DNA from: Clostridia bacterium
GTDB taxonomy: Bacteria > Bacillota > Clostridia > Oscillospirales > Acutalibacteraceae
Reading direction: 5' to 3'
NCBI GenBank assembly: GCA_017454815.1
Contig: JAFTCG010000025.1
Location: forward strand, 1-36,450
DNA length: 36,450 bases
Position 1 is the first letter of the stretch. Each line of letters starts with the position of its first letter. A model generated the notes under the pieces. That model was not told where the DNA came from, made no database searches, and saw only the letters and a program-made list of their open reading frames with translations. Of the stretch, positions 1-7,152 are shown piece after piece. A program made the translations under genes and the position numbers.

Positions 1-2
1 CG

Positions 3-59
3 GCATTAGGAATTAATGCCGCCGCTTCTGCATTTTCTTTTTTGGAGAAGAATATTTAA
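3..59 (+). CDS. Possible 3' tail of an upstream gene (left-truncated)
   Basis: One forward frame is open from the window edge to a TAA at 57-59 and would encode a short tail ending in ...FSFLEKNI. It is too short to assign to a family. A perfect 7-bp inverted repeat (GGCATTA at 2-8, TAATGCC at 14-20) lies within it. The next promoter starts at 62, which fits this being the end of a preceding gene. It may equally be chance open frame. Confidence 0.3.
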   Translation, partial: ALGINAAASAFSFLEKNI

Positions 60-61
60 TC

Positions 62-90
62 TTGAAAAAGCTTGTTATTTGTGATACAAT
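62..90 (+). promoter_or_regulatory. Sigma-A promoter of mntP and tRNA-Arg
   Basis: TTGAAA at 62-67 and TACAAT at 85-90 are separated by exactly 17 bp. Transcription would start near 97, giving a short leader before mntP. No yybP-ykoY manganese riboswitch is recognisable in this leader. Confidence 0.75.
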
Positions 91-131
91 GGCGTGGTAG
101 ATTCAAAAGGAATTCGGGTGTTCTCGTCTTT

Positions 132-701
132 ATGACTTTTACGGAAATTTTGCTCCTGGCTGTCGGTCTTTCTGCGGACGCTTTTTCGGTCGCGGTTTGC
201 AAAGGGCTTTCGACGAAAAAGTTTTCGCCGAAAATGAGCGTTATAGTCGGACTTTGGTTCGGTTTTTTCCAGGCGCTGATGCCGGCGATCGGATATTTTC
301 TCGGCTCTGCTTTTGTAAGATATATCGAAAAATTTGACCATTGGATCGCTTTCGTTTTGCTGGCGATGATCGGCGTAAACATGATCAGGGAGTCGTTTTC
401 AAAAGACGAAGACGACGCCGACAGTTCGCTTTCTTTCTCGTCCATGCTCCCTCTTGCCGTCGCAACGAGCATCGACGCGCTTGCGGTCGGCGTTGCTCCG
501 CTCGCGACCCTCGGGATCGGCTTGAACAAGGTTCTCCTTTGCATCGCATTGATCGGCGTGACGACGTTTTTGCTTTCCGCCGTCGGCGTGAAGATCGGCA
601 ACAAGTTCGGCAGCAAATATAAATCAAAAGCCGAATTCATCGGAGGGCTTGTGCTTATCGCCCTCGGAGCAAAGATCCTGATCGAGCATCTTTTCTTTTA
701 G
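132..701 (+). CDS. mntP: Manganese efflux pump MntP
   Basis: A small integral membrane exporter of Mn(II) in the MntP/YebN family, expected in the cytoplasmic membrane with six transmembrane segments. The 189-residue length matches the family (about 188). The two internally repeated halves each carry the conserved acidic motif: GLSADAFSVAVCKG near the N-terminus and TSIDALAVGVA in the middle. ATG at 132 is chosen because the protein then begins MTFTEILLLAVGLSADAF like its homologues; the frame stays open upstream to a TTG at 72 that overlaps the promoter. The ribosome site is weak (GGGTG at 116-120). The gene ends 15 bp before tRNA-Arg, so the two are probably co-transcribed. Confidence 0.93.
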   Translation: MTFTEILLLAVGLSADAFSVAVCKGLSTKKFSPKMSVIVGLWFGFFQALMPAIGYFLGSAFVRYIEKFDHWIAFVLLAMIGVNMIRESFSKDEDDADSSLSFSSMLPLAVATSIDALAVGVAPLATLGIGLNKVLLCIALIGVTTFLLSAVGVKIGNKFGSKYKSKAEFIGGLVLIALGAKILIEHLFF

Positions 702-716
702 AAGATAATAATATTT

Positions 717-793
717 CCGCCCGTGGCGCAGCCGGATAACGCAGCAGATTCCGATTCTGAAGATCGGGGGTTCGAATCCCTTCGGGCGGGCCA
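717..793 (+). tRNA. tRNA-Arg, anticodon CCG
   Basis: A full cloverleaf can be drawn by hand. The acceptor stem CCGCCCG (717-723) pairs perfectly with CGGGCGG (783-789), position 73 is G (790), and CCA is encoded at 791-793. The D arm is GCG/CGC with a C-A mismatch at 13-22. The anticodon loop TTCCGAT (749-755) carries U33 and anticodon CCG at 751-753, closed by GCAGA/TCTGA with a G-A mismatch at 27-43. The variable loop is 5 nt. The T arm is GGGGG-TTCGAAT-CCCTT with two G-U pairs. It reads CGG codons. Starting with C1-G72 is uncommon for tRNA-Arg. Confidence 0.93.
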
Positions 794-794
794 A

Positions 795-837
795 CCAAAA
801 AGCGTCTTTTGTCAGGTAGACAAAAGACGCTTTTTGG
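795..837 (+). terminator. Strong bidirectional terminator after tRNA-Arg
   Basis: A perfect 19-bp inverted repeat, 795-813 with 819-837, has a 5-nt loop (AGGTA). It has five A on the left arm and five T on the right arm, so it can stop transcription in either direction. It begins directly after the tRNA CCA end. Confidence 0.9.
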
Positions 838-930
838 AATAATGTTTGCCTCTTGCGCACACATAATTGTTGAGGCATTCGTGCTCAAATCAAATTCTTC
901 ATCCTTGAATCTTGTCCCGATGAATATTCG

Positions 931-960
931 ACCCCGATTTGGAATAAGAATAAACGGGGT
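931..960 (+). promoter_or_regulatory. Hairpin that could mask the tspO ribosome site
   Basis: ACCCCG (931-936) pairs with CGGGGT (955-960), and TTT (938-940) with AAA (952-954), leaving one bulged A and an 11-nt loop. The right arm contains the GGGGTG of the tspO Shine-Dalgarno (956-961). Translational control is an inference from this geometry. Confidence 0.35.
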
Positions 961-966
961 GATAAA

Positions 967-1443
967 ATGACAATCAATTCAAAAATCGACAAAAAACAGC
1001 TCGCCGTCAACATCGCAGTTCCTCTCGGCTTGGGGTTGATCTCATCCCTGCTGACAAAAAACGGGATGAAAGAGTTCGCTTCGATCAATCAGCCGCCGCT
1101 GACTCCGCCGCCGTGGGTGTTTGCCGTTGCGTGGACTATTCTTTATATCCTGATGGGAATTTCGTCCTATATCATCAAAACCCATGACAAGGATCCGGCC
1201 AAAAACGCTTCTGCGTTCTATACGCTCCAGCTTGCAGTCAATTTGACCTGGCCGCTGATATTCTTCGGCGCGAAGGCGTATCTTTTCGCGTTTATCTGGC
1301 TGCTGATCCTTTGGGTGCTCAGCGCAGTGATGGTCTTCCTCTTTTGGAAGATCGACAAAACCGCGGCTGTGCTTCAGATACCGTATCTCATCTGGCTGAC
1401 TTTTGCGGCGTATCTGAACTTCGGAGTTTACGTCCTCAACTGA
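967..1443 (+). CDS. tspO: TspO/MBR family membrane protein
   Basis: A five-helix membrane protein of the TspO/MBR (tryptophan-rich sensory protein) family, which binds porphyrins and related tetrapyrroles; its role in anaerobic Firmicutes is not settled. The 158 residues match the family. Hallmarks are visible: PPLTPPPWVFAVAWTILY with LMG after helix 1, NLTWPLIFFG in the middle, and PYLIWLTFAAYLNF near the C-terminus. The ATG at 967 follows GGGGTGAT (956-963) closely. The gene stands alone, with no clear sigma-A promoter visible upstream. It lies between the tRNA terminator and the thiT riboswitch. Confidence 0.9.
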   Translation: MTINSKIDKKQLAVNIAVPLGLGLISSLLTKNGMKEFASINQPPLTPPPWVFAVAWTILYILMGISSYIIKTHDKDPAKNASAFYTLQLAVNLTWPLIFFGAKAYLFAFIWLLILWVLSAVMVFLFWKIDKTAAVLQIPYLIWLTFAAYLNFGVYVLN

Positions 1444-1449
1444 AAACCC

Positions 1450-1478
1450 TTGACAACAAAAGTCCAAAGTAGTATAAT
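1450..1478 (+). promoter_or_regulatory. Perfect-consensus promoter of the thiT riboswitch
   Basis: TTGACA (1450-1455), 17 bp, TATAAT (1473-1478): both hexamers match the sigma-A consensus exactly. The start site would be near 1485, just before the TPP aptamer. It begins 7 bp past the tspO stop codon. Confidence 0.9.
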
Positions 1479-1496
1479 CACTTTTGTCAAGTGAAT

Positions 1497-1594
1497 AGTT
1501 TCGCAGGGGTGCTGATGAATTTCGGCTGAGATTAAGGCTATTATTTCGCCTTTGACCCTTAGACCTGATCCGGGCAATGCCGGCGTAGGAAGAG
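1497..1594 (+). promoter_or_regulatory. TPP (THI-box) riboswitch
   Basis: The conserved aptamer blocks occur in order: GGGGTGC (1506-1512), GGCTGAGA (1524-1531), ACCCTT (1555-1560), then GACCTGATCCGGG (1562-1574) and GCCGGCGTAGGA ending near 1590. Thiamine pyrophosphate binding should favour the downstream terminator and shut off thiT. The gene downstream is a thiamine transporter, which independently supports the call. Confidence 0.95.
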
Positions 1595-1601
1595 TTAAAA
1601 A

Positions 1602-1643
1602 AATAACGCCTTGCGAGAACTTTTCGCAGGCGTATTATTTTTT
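1602..1643 (+). terminator. Riboswitch-controlled intrinsic terminator
   Basis: AATAACGCC-T-TGCGA (about 1602-1615) folds onto TCGCA-GGCGT-ATT (about 1624-1637), and a T-run follows (1638-1643). It lies between the TPP aptamer and the thiT ribosome site. The 3' arm repeats nine bases (TTTCGCAGG) also found at the 5' edge of the aptamer, which suggests an anti-terminator. Confidence 0.85.
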
Positions 1644-1660
1644 CCTTGGAGGTCTGTTCG

Positions 1661-2224
1661 ATGAACAAAAAAACTCAAAAACTCGCTTTCAGCGCGATAA
1701 TGCTTGCCATGTCGATCGTGCTGAACTTCATCCCCATCTACAAGATGCCGATGGGCGGCGAAGTCACTTTGCTGAGCATGTTGCCGATCTGCTTTGTTTC
1801 GGTCAGATACGGCTTGAAGCAGGGACTTTTCACCTCGTTTGTCTATTCCCTGTTCCAACTCGTCATGGGAATTGCCGGCGGCAACGTGTTCGTCTACACA
1901 AAGACGATCTCCGCTGTCACGATTTGCGTTGTGTTTGACTATCTTGTTCCTTTCACCGCTTTGGGGCTTGCGGGCGTTTTTCGCAAAAAAGGCAACGCCG
2001 GCATAATCGGTGGAGTTGCGCTCGCGGTATTCATCAGGTTCGTTTGCCACTATGTTACAGGCGTTGTGATCTGGGGACAGTGGGCGGAAAACATGAGCAA
2101 ATATCTCTATTCCCTCATTTACAACGGACAGTATATGCTGCCGGAACTGATCCTGACCTGCATCGGCGTATCGATCCTCGTCAACGTCAAACCGATAAGA
2201 AAAATGCTTCTTGCATCGGAGTAG
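1661..2224 (+). CDS. thiT: Thiamine ECF transporter substrate-binding protein ThiT
   Basis: The membrane S-component that binds thiamine and docks with the shared ECF energizing module (EcfA, EcfA', EcfT, not in this window). The 187 residues match ThiT (about 182). Family motifs are present: KMPMGGEVTLLSMLPI after helix 1, VFDYLVPF, the aromatic thiamine-site segment VVIWGQWAENMSKY, and LIYNGQYMLPELIL. ATG at 1661 follows GGAGGT (1648-1653) by 7 nt. A TTG at 1646 in the same frame overlaps that ribosome site and is rejected. Expression is controlled by the TPP riboswitch. Confidence 0.95.
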   Translation: MNKKTQKLAFSAIMLAMSIVLNFIPIYKMPMGGEVTLLSMLPICFVSVRYGLKQGLFTSFVYSLFQLVMGIAGGNVFVYTKTISAVTICVVFDYLVPFTALGLAGVFRKKGNAGIIGGVALAVFIRFVCHYVTGVVIWGQWAENMSKYLYSLIYNGQYMLPELILTCIGVSILVNVKPIRKMLLASE

Positions 2225-2239
2225 AATATTCAAGAAAAA

Positions 2240-2268
2240 TGAGCCACCGGCTTTTTCCCGGTGGCTCA
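2240..2268. terminator. Bidirectional terminator between thiT and mgsA
   Basis: TGAGCCACCGG (2240-2250) pairs perfectly with CCGGTGGCTCA (2258-2268) around a 7-nt loop. The minus-strand side is followed by a T-run (A-run at 2235-2239), so it best serves mgsA. The plus side has only a loose T-rich tail for thiT. Confidence 0.85.
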
Positions 2269-2278
2269 AGATTTTATA

Positions 2279-2695
2279 TCATTTTCTGTTTTTGGGATTG
2301 ACGATGTCGCGCCAATCGAGGTCGCCCCTTTCGAGCGCATGGATGAGGGCTTCGGCAGTTGCAATATTTGTCGCAACGGGGATATTATGAACATCGCAAA
2401 GTCTGAGGATCTGTTCCTGAGTCTCATCCTCCAGTTTTGAATTAACAACCAACGGATCTCTGAACATCAAAAGCAGGTCGATCTCATTGCAGCCAATCCT
2501 TGCGGCAATCTGCTGATCTCCTCCCTGGGTTCCGCCGAGGAAACGAGCGACTTTCAGCCCTGTTGCATCGGAAACCATCTTGCCAGTAGTTCCTGTGGCG
2601 CAAAGATTGTGATGGCTCAAAACGCCACAATATGCAATACAAAATTGAGTCATGAGTTCTTTTTTTGCGTCGTTTGCAATAAGTGCTATATTCAA
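2279..2695 (-). CDS. mgsA: Methylglyoxal synthase-like protein (atypical active site)
   Basis: MgsA converts dihydroxyacetone phosphate to methylglyoxal plus phosphate. The 138-residue length matches the Bacillus enzyme (137). Much of the family signature is kept: LCATGTTGK, GGDQQIAARIG (catalytic Asp), FRDPL and NIPVATNIATAEALI. Two features deviate. The N-terminal AHD motif reads AND, so the substrate-binding His is Asn. The loop equivalent to PHDPDV (His98 and Asp101 in E. coli) is replaced by a differently sized segment without His. It may be an inactive or repurposed MGS-fold protein. The start is TTG at 2695, placed by GAGGAG and the family N-terminus MNIALIA. It has its own promoter and terminator. 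Confidence 0.8.
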   Translation of the reverse strand: MNIALIANDAKKELMTQFCIAYCGVLSHHNLCATGTTGKMVSDATGLKVARFLGGTQGGDQQIAARIGCNEIDLLLMFRDPLVVNSKLEDETQEQILRLCDVHNIPVATNIATAEALIHALERGDLDWRDIVNPKNRK

Positions 2696-2728
2696 AACAA
2701 TCACTCCTCTCGCGATGAATACTCTATC

Positions 2729-2757
2729 ATTATATAACAACCGTCAACAAAATTCAA
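2729..2757 (-). promoter_or_regulatory. Promoter of the mgsA-like gene
   Basis: On the minus strand TTGAAT (2757-2752), 17 bp, TATAAT (2734-2729). A second TTGACG inside the spacer is only 7 bp from the -10 and cannot be its -35. Confidence 0.75.
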
Positions 2758-2763
2758 TAGTTA

Positions 2764-2796
2764 TTTGCTCACTTTAACTGTGTTTTTGCTCACTTT
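2764..2796 (-). repeat. Two 12-bp direct repeats upstream of the mgsA promoter
   Basis: TTTGCTCACTTT occurs at 2764-2775 and 2785-2796, a period of 21 bp or two helical turns. They lie 7 bp upstream of the mgsA -35 box, as an activator or repressor site would. On the minus strand each reads AAAGTGAGCAAA. The cognate regulator is unknown. Confidence 0.5.
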
Positions 2797-2828
2797 CGCT
2801 ACTTTTTTGTTGTTTGTTAAAAGAATGG

Positions 2829-3554
2829 TTATTTAATAAACTTCAATCTGACTTCTTTGCCCGTAATTCTTTCGGCAATGCGTTCAAAACTTCTCTGAGG
2901 TTTTTTCCTCAGCGAGAAACCGTTTTTCCCCATTGACACGAGCGCGATTTCGCCGTCGAACGGCACAACTCCGATCAGCCTGACCATTGTCTCGTCGATC
3001 ACGCTGTCGACGTTGAGGTTTTTCTTCCCTGCGGAAAGTTTGGTGATCATTTTGTTGATTATCAGCCGGACGTCGGAAAGCCCGAGAGTCCGCATCTCCG
3101 AAGCGGCGACACCTGCGCTTCTGACGCAAACGTCCTCGGGGTTGGAGACGACGATCCCTCTGTCGGCGCATGCGGACGCAATGCGGAAGAATTTGCCGAG
3201 GCCTGCCGGGGCATCCATCAGGATATAATCGTAGCCTTCGTCAAAAGAATCTATCATCCCGGCGACCGTTTCCTGCGAAAATCCCTCGTCTTTTTTCGGT
3301 GCGCAAAGGAGATCCACGCCGTTCACGGCGATAATCGCATCCTCTTTTTCACAGCGCGAAAGGAGAATGTCGCCCCAATTGTACACGACTTCATTCTCAA
3401 CTCCGAAAATCACGTCAAGGCTGGGCAGTGAAACGTCGAAATCAACGGCTAAGACCTTTTTGTCCATCTGCGCGAGGGCAGTTGCAACGCCCACAACGCA
3501 GGTGGATTTTCCTACGCCTCCCTTTCCGGAGGCAACAACGATTTTTTCTGCCAC
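2829..3554 (-). CDS. MinD/ParA-family ATPase
   Basis: A deviant-Walker P-loop ATPase of 241 residues. It has KGGVGKST (Walker A, about residues 11-18), the switch segment VDFDVSLPSLDVIFG (MinD-like rather than Mrp-like), and Walker B ILMDAPAGLGK. The C-terminal 20 residues are basic and could form a membrane-targeting helix as in MinD. The start is GTG at 3554, 5 nt after GGAGG, giving the N-terminus M-AEKIVVASGKGG; the frame is open upstream into smc. It follows smc by 22 bp, so it is likely co-transcribed. It could act in division-site or chromosome positioning; no MinC or MinE lies nearby. FlhG-like or generic ParA functions cannot be excluded. Confidence 0.85.
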   Translation of the reverse strand: MAEKIVVASGKGGVGKSTCVVGVATALAQMDKKVLAVDFDVSLPSLDVIFGVENEVVYNWGDILLSRCEKEDAIIAVNGVDLLCAPKKDEGFSQETVAGMIDSFDEGYDYILMDAPAGLGKFFRIASACADRGIVVSNPEDVCVRSAGVAASEMRTLGLSDVRLIINKMITKLSAGKKNLNVDSVIDETMVRLIGVVPFDGEIALVSMGKNGFSLRKKPQRSFERIAERITGKEVRLKFIK

Positions 3555-3576
3555 GGAATCATCCTCCAAAAATATA

Positions 3577-6500
3577 TTAAGCAAGTCCCATTTTCTTCGC
3601 CATTTCAGCCGTTTTCAGCTCGAGCATCTTGCTGACGCCCTCCTCCTGCATTGTAACGCCGTAGAGCATATCTGCTTCTTCCATCGTGCCTCTGCGGTGA
3701 GTTATCAGGATGAACTGAGTGTTCTTCGTCATCCTGCGAACATACTGCGCATACCTTGTGACGTTTACGTCATCGAGAGCGGCTTCAACTTCGTCAAACA
3801 CGCAAAACGGCGCCGGCGTGACCTTCAAAATTGCAAACAGCAAAGCTATCGCCGAAAGTCCCTTTTCGCCGCCCGAAAGCAGGTCGATATTTTTTACGTT
3901 CTTGCCCGGCGGCTGAACTTTGATCTCGATATTGCTTTCGAGAACGTCGAGCTCGTCTTCCAAAACGAGTTGCGCTTTTCCTCCGCCGAATAGCTCGGAG
4001 AAAGTCTCGCCGAAATATGAATTGATCCTTGCAAACTGTTCCCTGAACTGCTCGCTCATTTTTCCGGTCAGCTCATTGATAAGCTTCAGGAGCTCGTCCC
4101 TGGATTTTTCGATGTCTTCGATCTGGCCTTTCATGAATTCGTATCGTTGGCTGACCTCGTCATACTCCTCAATCGCGTCCACGTTGACGCTGCCCAGGGC
4201 GCGGATCTTGCTTTTGATCTCGTTCAAAGTCCTTGAAGCCTCTGCGACGTCCTCGATCACGATCCCGAGCGCTTGCGCATCGCTTTTTGAGAGCTGATAC
4301 TCGTCATAGAGTTTGTTGACGGTGTCGGTATATTCCTTTTCGATCGCCGCTTTTCTCTCCTCGAGCCTTGCGTTTTCTCCGCTGAGTTTTTCTCTGTCTT
4401 CGTGGAGCTGTCTTTCCTTCCGGCGGTATTCGTTCACCCTGCTGTCGCATCTGTCGCGTCTGCTGATGAGCTCGGCGATCTCTTCTTTTGAATTGCCTGT
4501 CCTCGTGCGAAGCTTTCCGGCTTCTTCCTCCAGCGAGGCAATGTGCTCCAAAACGTCGACGTTGGCTTTTTTCAGCTGTTCGATCTCTTCTTCGAGAGCC
4601 ATTTTTCTCTCGTTTCCGTCGCCGGCGCTCAATTTCAGGTCTTCTATCGAGCGGCGTTTTGAGTCGATATCCTTGTTGAGAGCGAGAATGTCGAGGTTGA
4701 TCTCATTTTCACGCTTGCCGAGATCGTCGCCCGAGGCAGCAAGCTTTTCGCGGTCGCTCGACTTTGCGTCGATCCGGGCTCTGACGGCGTTGAGCTGTTG
4801 AGAAAGTTCCTCGATCTGCGCCGCGCTTTCCTTGGAAGCCTTGGTGAAAATGTCAAGCCTTGCTTTTGAAGACTGCTGCTCCTCGCGCAGTTCGTCAAGC
4901 CCGTTCTTTACAGTCTCAAACTGTCCGAGAGTCAGTTTCAAGGAGCTTTCCTTCCTGATTATATCCTCCTGGACACGAAGCAGGTCAGCCTGTGCGGCGG
5001 AAAGAGTGCCCTCCGAAAGGGCAAGATCCTCGTTGACGAGCTTGTATTCCGCGCGCAATTTTTCGAGCTCTTTTTCAAACTCCTTGATTTGGGAATTGAG
5101 CTTTTCGATCTCGTTGAGACGGCTGAGCATTCCCGAGTTCTGGCCTCTGGAACCGCCCGTCATGGAACCACCCGTGTTGATGACCTGACCGTCGAGGGTC
5201 ACTATCTTGAATTTGTATGAGTATTTTTTGGCTATTGCGATGGCGCAGTCCATATCCTGCGCAACGGCGATATGTCCGAGCTGGTATTTGATGATCTCGT
5301 CGTATTTTGCGTCATATTTAACAAGCCTATCCGCCATGTCCACAAAACCGTATTCGTCGTCCAGATTTCTCTCCTGAAACGGCTTTGATTTGATGGCTGT
5401 CAGCGGAAGGAATGTCGCCCTGCCCAGACGGTTTTCCTTGAGGAAGCTTATGGCTCGCTTGGCGTCGTTTTCGGTCTCGGTCACAATATGCTGGATCGAA
5501 GCTCCGAGAGCCGTTTCGACCGCAACAGCATATTCTTCGTCAACGGTAATAAGCTGAGAAAGCGGAGCGTGGATACCTCTCAAAGCTTCACGCTTTGTCT
5601 GCTTCATGACTGCCTTTACGCTGCCGGAATAGCCCTCCATGTTCTTTTCAAGGTCATCGAGCATCTTGACCCTTGACTGTTTTCTATGTAAATCAAACTC
5701 GAGGGTTTCGATTTTTTCTTTGAGTTTTTCGCTTTTTTCACGTCTTGAGTTTGCTTTCATCTCATAGCCCGAGATGCTGTTTTTGATTTCAAGCTCATTT
5801 GACCTGATCTCCTCAAGCTCTTTTTTCTGCAGGTTTGACTTTTGCTCGATCTCGTCGCAGATCGCCTGCCTGGACGAAAGCATCTCCTCGACGGTGTTCG
5901 ACCTTGAGAGGATCTCATCTATGGACGATTCCGCAGTTGATTGTTTTATCCTTTGTTCGCTGATCTCGACCGTGAGCAGCTCAACGCTTTGGGACATTTT
6001 CAATATCTCATCTGCGAATGCGTCGTTTTCGAGCCTGATCTTCGTGATCTCCGACACAGCCTGCGCGAGCTCAAGCTTTTTTTGTTCGATCTCTTTTTGG
6101 AGATTTTCGATGTCTTCTTCTTCGCTGCTGATCCTCTCGTTGATGTGCGCCCTCGTGTCCGAGAGAGTGTCGATATCTTTTTTGATCCTCTCGATCGTGT
6201 CCTCGTTGTGCGAGATGGTGCTCTTTTCAACGGCGATCTCCCCGTCGAGCTTCGACGCCTGTTCTTCAAGGGACATATTGCTCTGGTGGATGAAATCGAT
6301 CGATGCCGTGATATCTCTGCTCTGTCCGGCAGTTTCTTCGATTTCACGGTTAAGCCTCTCTATCTCCTCGCTGACTTCCTCGTAGTGAGCCTTTGCCGCA
6401 GTGAGTTTGTCCTCCTGGAGCTTGAGGTTGTTCTTCGATTTTTCGATCGTATGGAGCCAAAGACCTATCTCAAGATCTTTTTTTTCGGCGGAAAGAACGA

Positions 6501-7152
6501 GGAATTTCTGCGCCTTTTCTTTCTGAGTTTTAAGCGGTCCGACGCGGCTTTCAAGCTCGCCGAGAATATCTTTTAGCCTGACAAGGTTTTCCTGCGCCTG
6601 TTCAAGCTTCCTCGTGGCGTCGGTTCTTCTGTATCTGAAATGAGATATACCTGCGGCTTCTTCGAGCATCTCTCTCCTTTTGGACGACTTGGATGAGATG
6701 AGCTCGGCGACCTTTCCCTGGCTGACCATGGAATAGCCGTCGCGTCCGAGACCTGTGTCCATAAACAGCTCGTGGACGTCCCTGAGCCTCACGCCTTCTC
6801 CGTTAAGGAGATACTCGCTCTCGCCCGAACGGTAAAACCTTCTCGTGACGGTAACCTCGTCCTCTTCGCAGTTGTTGAGCGTTCTGTCCTTGTTGTCGAG
6901 GGTAAGGCTGACCTCGGCAAAGCCGTGGGATCTTCTGCCCGTTGCGTTGCCGCTGAAAATAACGTCCTCCATTTTGGAGCCGCGCAAACTTTTTGAGGAC
7001 TGCTCTCCGAGAACCCAGCGCACGGCGTCGGCAATGTTGCTCTTGCCGCTTCCGTTGGGTCCCACTACACCCGTGATGCCGCTTTGCAGTTTCAAAACGG
7101 TCTTGTCCGGGAACGATTTAAAGCCCTGCATTTCAATTGATTTCAAAATCAT
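3577..7152 (-). CDS. smc: Chromosome segregation/condensin protein SMC
   Basis: The core ATPase of bacterial condensin; with ScpA and ScpB it compacts and individualises origins. The 1191 residues match the family. The N-terminal head has Walker A GPNGSGKSN (31-39) and the KMEDVIFSG segment. Coiled coils (about 165-505 and 690-1020) flank a hinge around 510-680 that contains MTGGSRG. The C-terminal head has the ABC signature LLSGGEK (1091-1097) and Walker B FCVFDEVEAALDD. Its ATG overlaps the stop of the upstream radical SAM gene by 4 bp (ATGA). The usual downstream partner ftsY is absent here, and a MinD-like gene takes its place. Confidence 0.97.
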   Translation of the reverse strand: MILKSIEMQGFKSFPDKTVLKLQSGITGVVGPNGSGKSNIADAVRWVLGEQSSKSLRGSKMEDVIFSGNATGRRSHGFAEVSLTLDNKDRTLNNCEEDEVTVTRRFYRSGESEYLLNGEGVRLRDVHELFMDTGLGRDGYSMVSQGKVAELISSKSSKRREMLEEAAGISHFRYRRTDATRKLEQAQENLVRLKDILGELESRVGPLKTQKEKAQKFLVLSAEKKDLEIGLWLHTIEKSKNNLKLQEDKLTAAKAHYEEVSEEIERLNREIEETAGQSRDITASIDFIHQSNMSLEEQASKLDGEIAVEKSTISHNEDTIERIKKDIDTLSDTRAHINERISSEEEDIENLQKEIEQKKLELAQAVSEITKIRLENDAFADEILKMSQSVELLTVEISEQRIKQSTAESSIDEILSRSNTVEEMLSSRQAICDEIEQKSNLQKKELEEIRSNELEIKNSISGYEMKANSRREKSEKLKEKIETLEFDLHRKQSRVKMLDDLEKNMEGYSGSVKAVMKQTKREALRGIHAPLSQLITVDEEYAVAVETALGASIQHIVTETENDAKRAISFLKENRLGRATFLPLTAIKSKPFQERNLDDEYGFVDMADRLVKYDAKYDEIIKYQLGHIAVAQDMDCAIAIAKKYSYKFKIVTLDGQVINTGGSMTGGSRGQNSGMLSRLNEIEKLNSQIKEFEKELEKLRAEYKLVNEDLALSEGTLSAAQADLLRVQEDIIRKESSLKLTLGQFETVKNGLDELREEQQSSKARLDIFTKASKESAAQIEELSQQLNAVRARIDAKSSDREKLAASGDDLGKRENEINLDILALNKDIDSKRRSIEDLKLSAGDGNERKMALEEEIEQLKKANVDVLEHIASLEEEAGKLRTRTGNSKEEIAELISRRDRCDSRVNEYRRKERQLHEDREKLSGENARLEERKAAIEKEYTDTVNKLYDEYQLSKSDAQALGIVIEDVAEASRTLNEIKSKIRALGSVNVDAIEEYDEVSQRYEFMKGQIEDIEKSRDELLKLINELTGKMSEQFREQFARINSYFGETFSELFGGGKAQLVLEDELDVLESNIEIKVQPPGKNVKNIDLLSGGEKGLSAIALLFAILKVTPAPFCVFDEVEAALDDVNVTRYAQYVRRMTKNTQFILITHRRGTMEEADMLYGVTMQEEGVSKMLELKTAEMAKKMGLA

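Noticed and set aside
1-131. Manganese (yybP-ykoY) riboswitch upstream of mntP
   Set aside because: Looked for because mntP is often controlled this way, but the leader after the promoter is only about 35 nt and lacks the conserved loops.
1450-1490. Inverted repeat around the thiT promoter (TTGACA...CAAAAGT and ACTTTTGTCAA)
   Set aside because: The arms match only with a gap and mostly reflect the -35 hexamer; too weak to call an operator.
1042-2269. Minus-strand open frames of over 200 codons opposite tspO and thiT
   Set aside because: They cross a riboswitch, a promoter and two well-supported genes, and the protein composition is random-looking.
3367-6996. Long open frames on the plus strand opposite smc (up to about 210 codons)
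   Set aside because: They are antisense shadows of the real smc frame: biased composition (Ser- or Arg-rich), no ribosome sites and no family resemblance.
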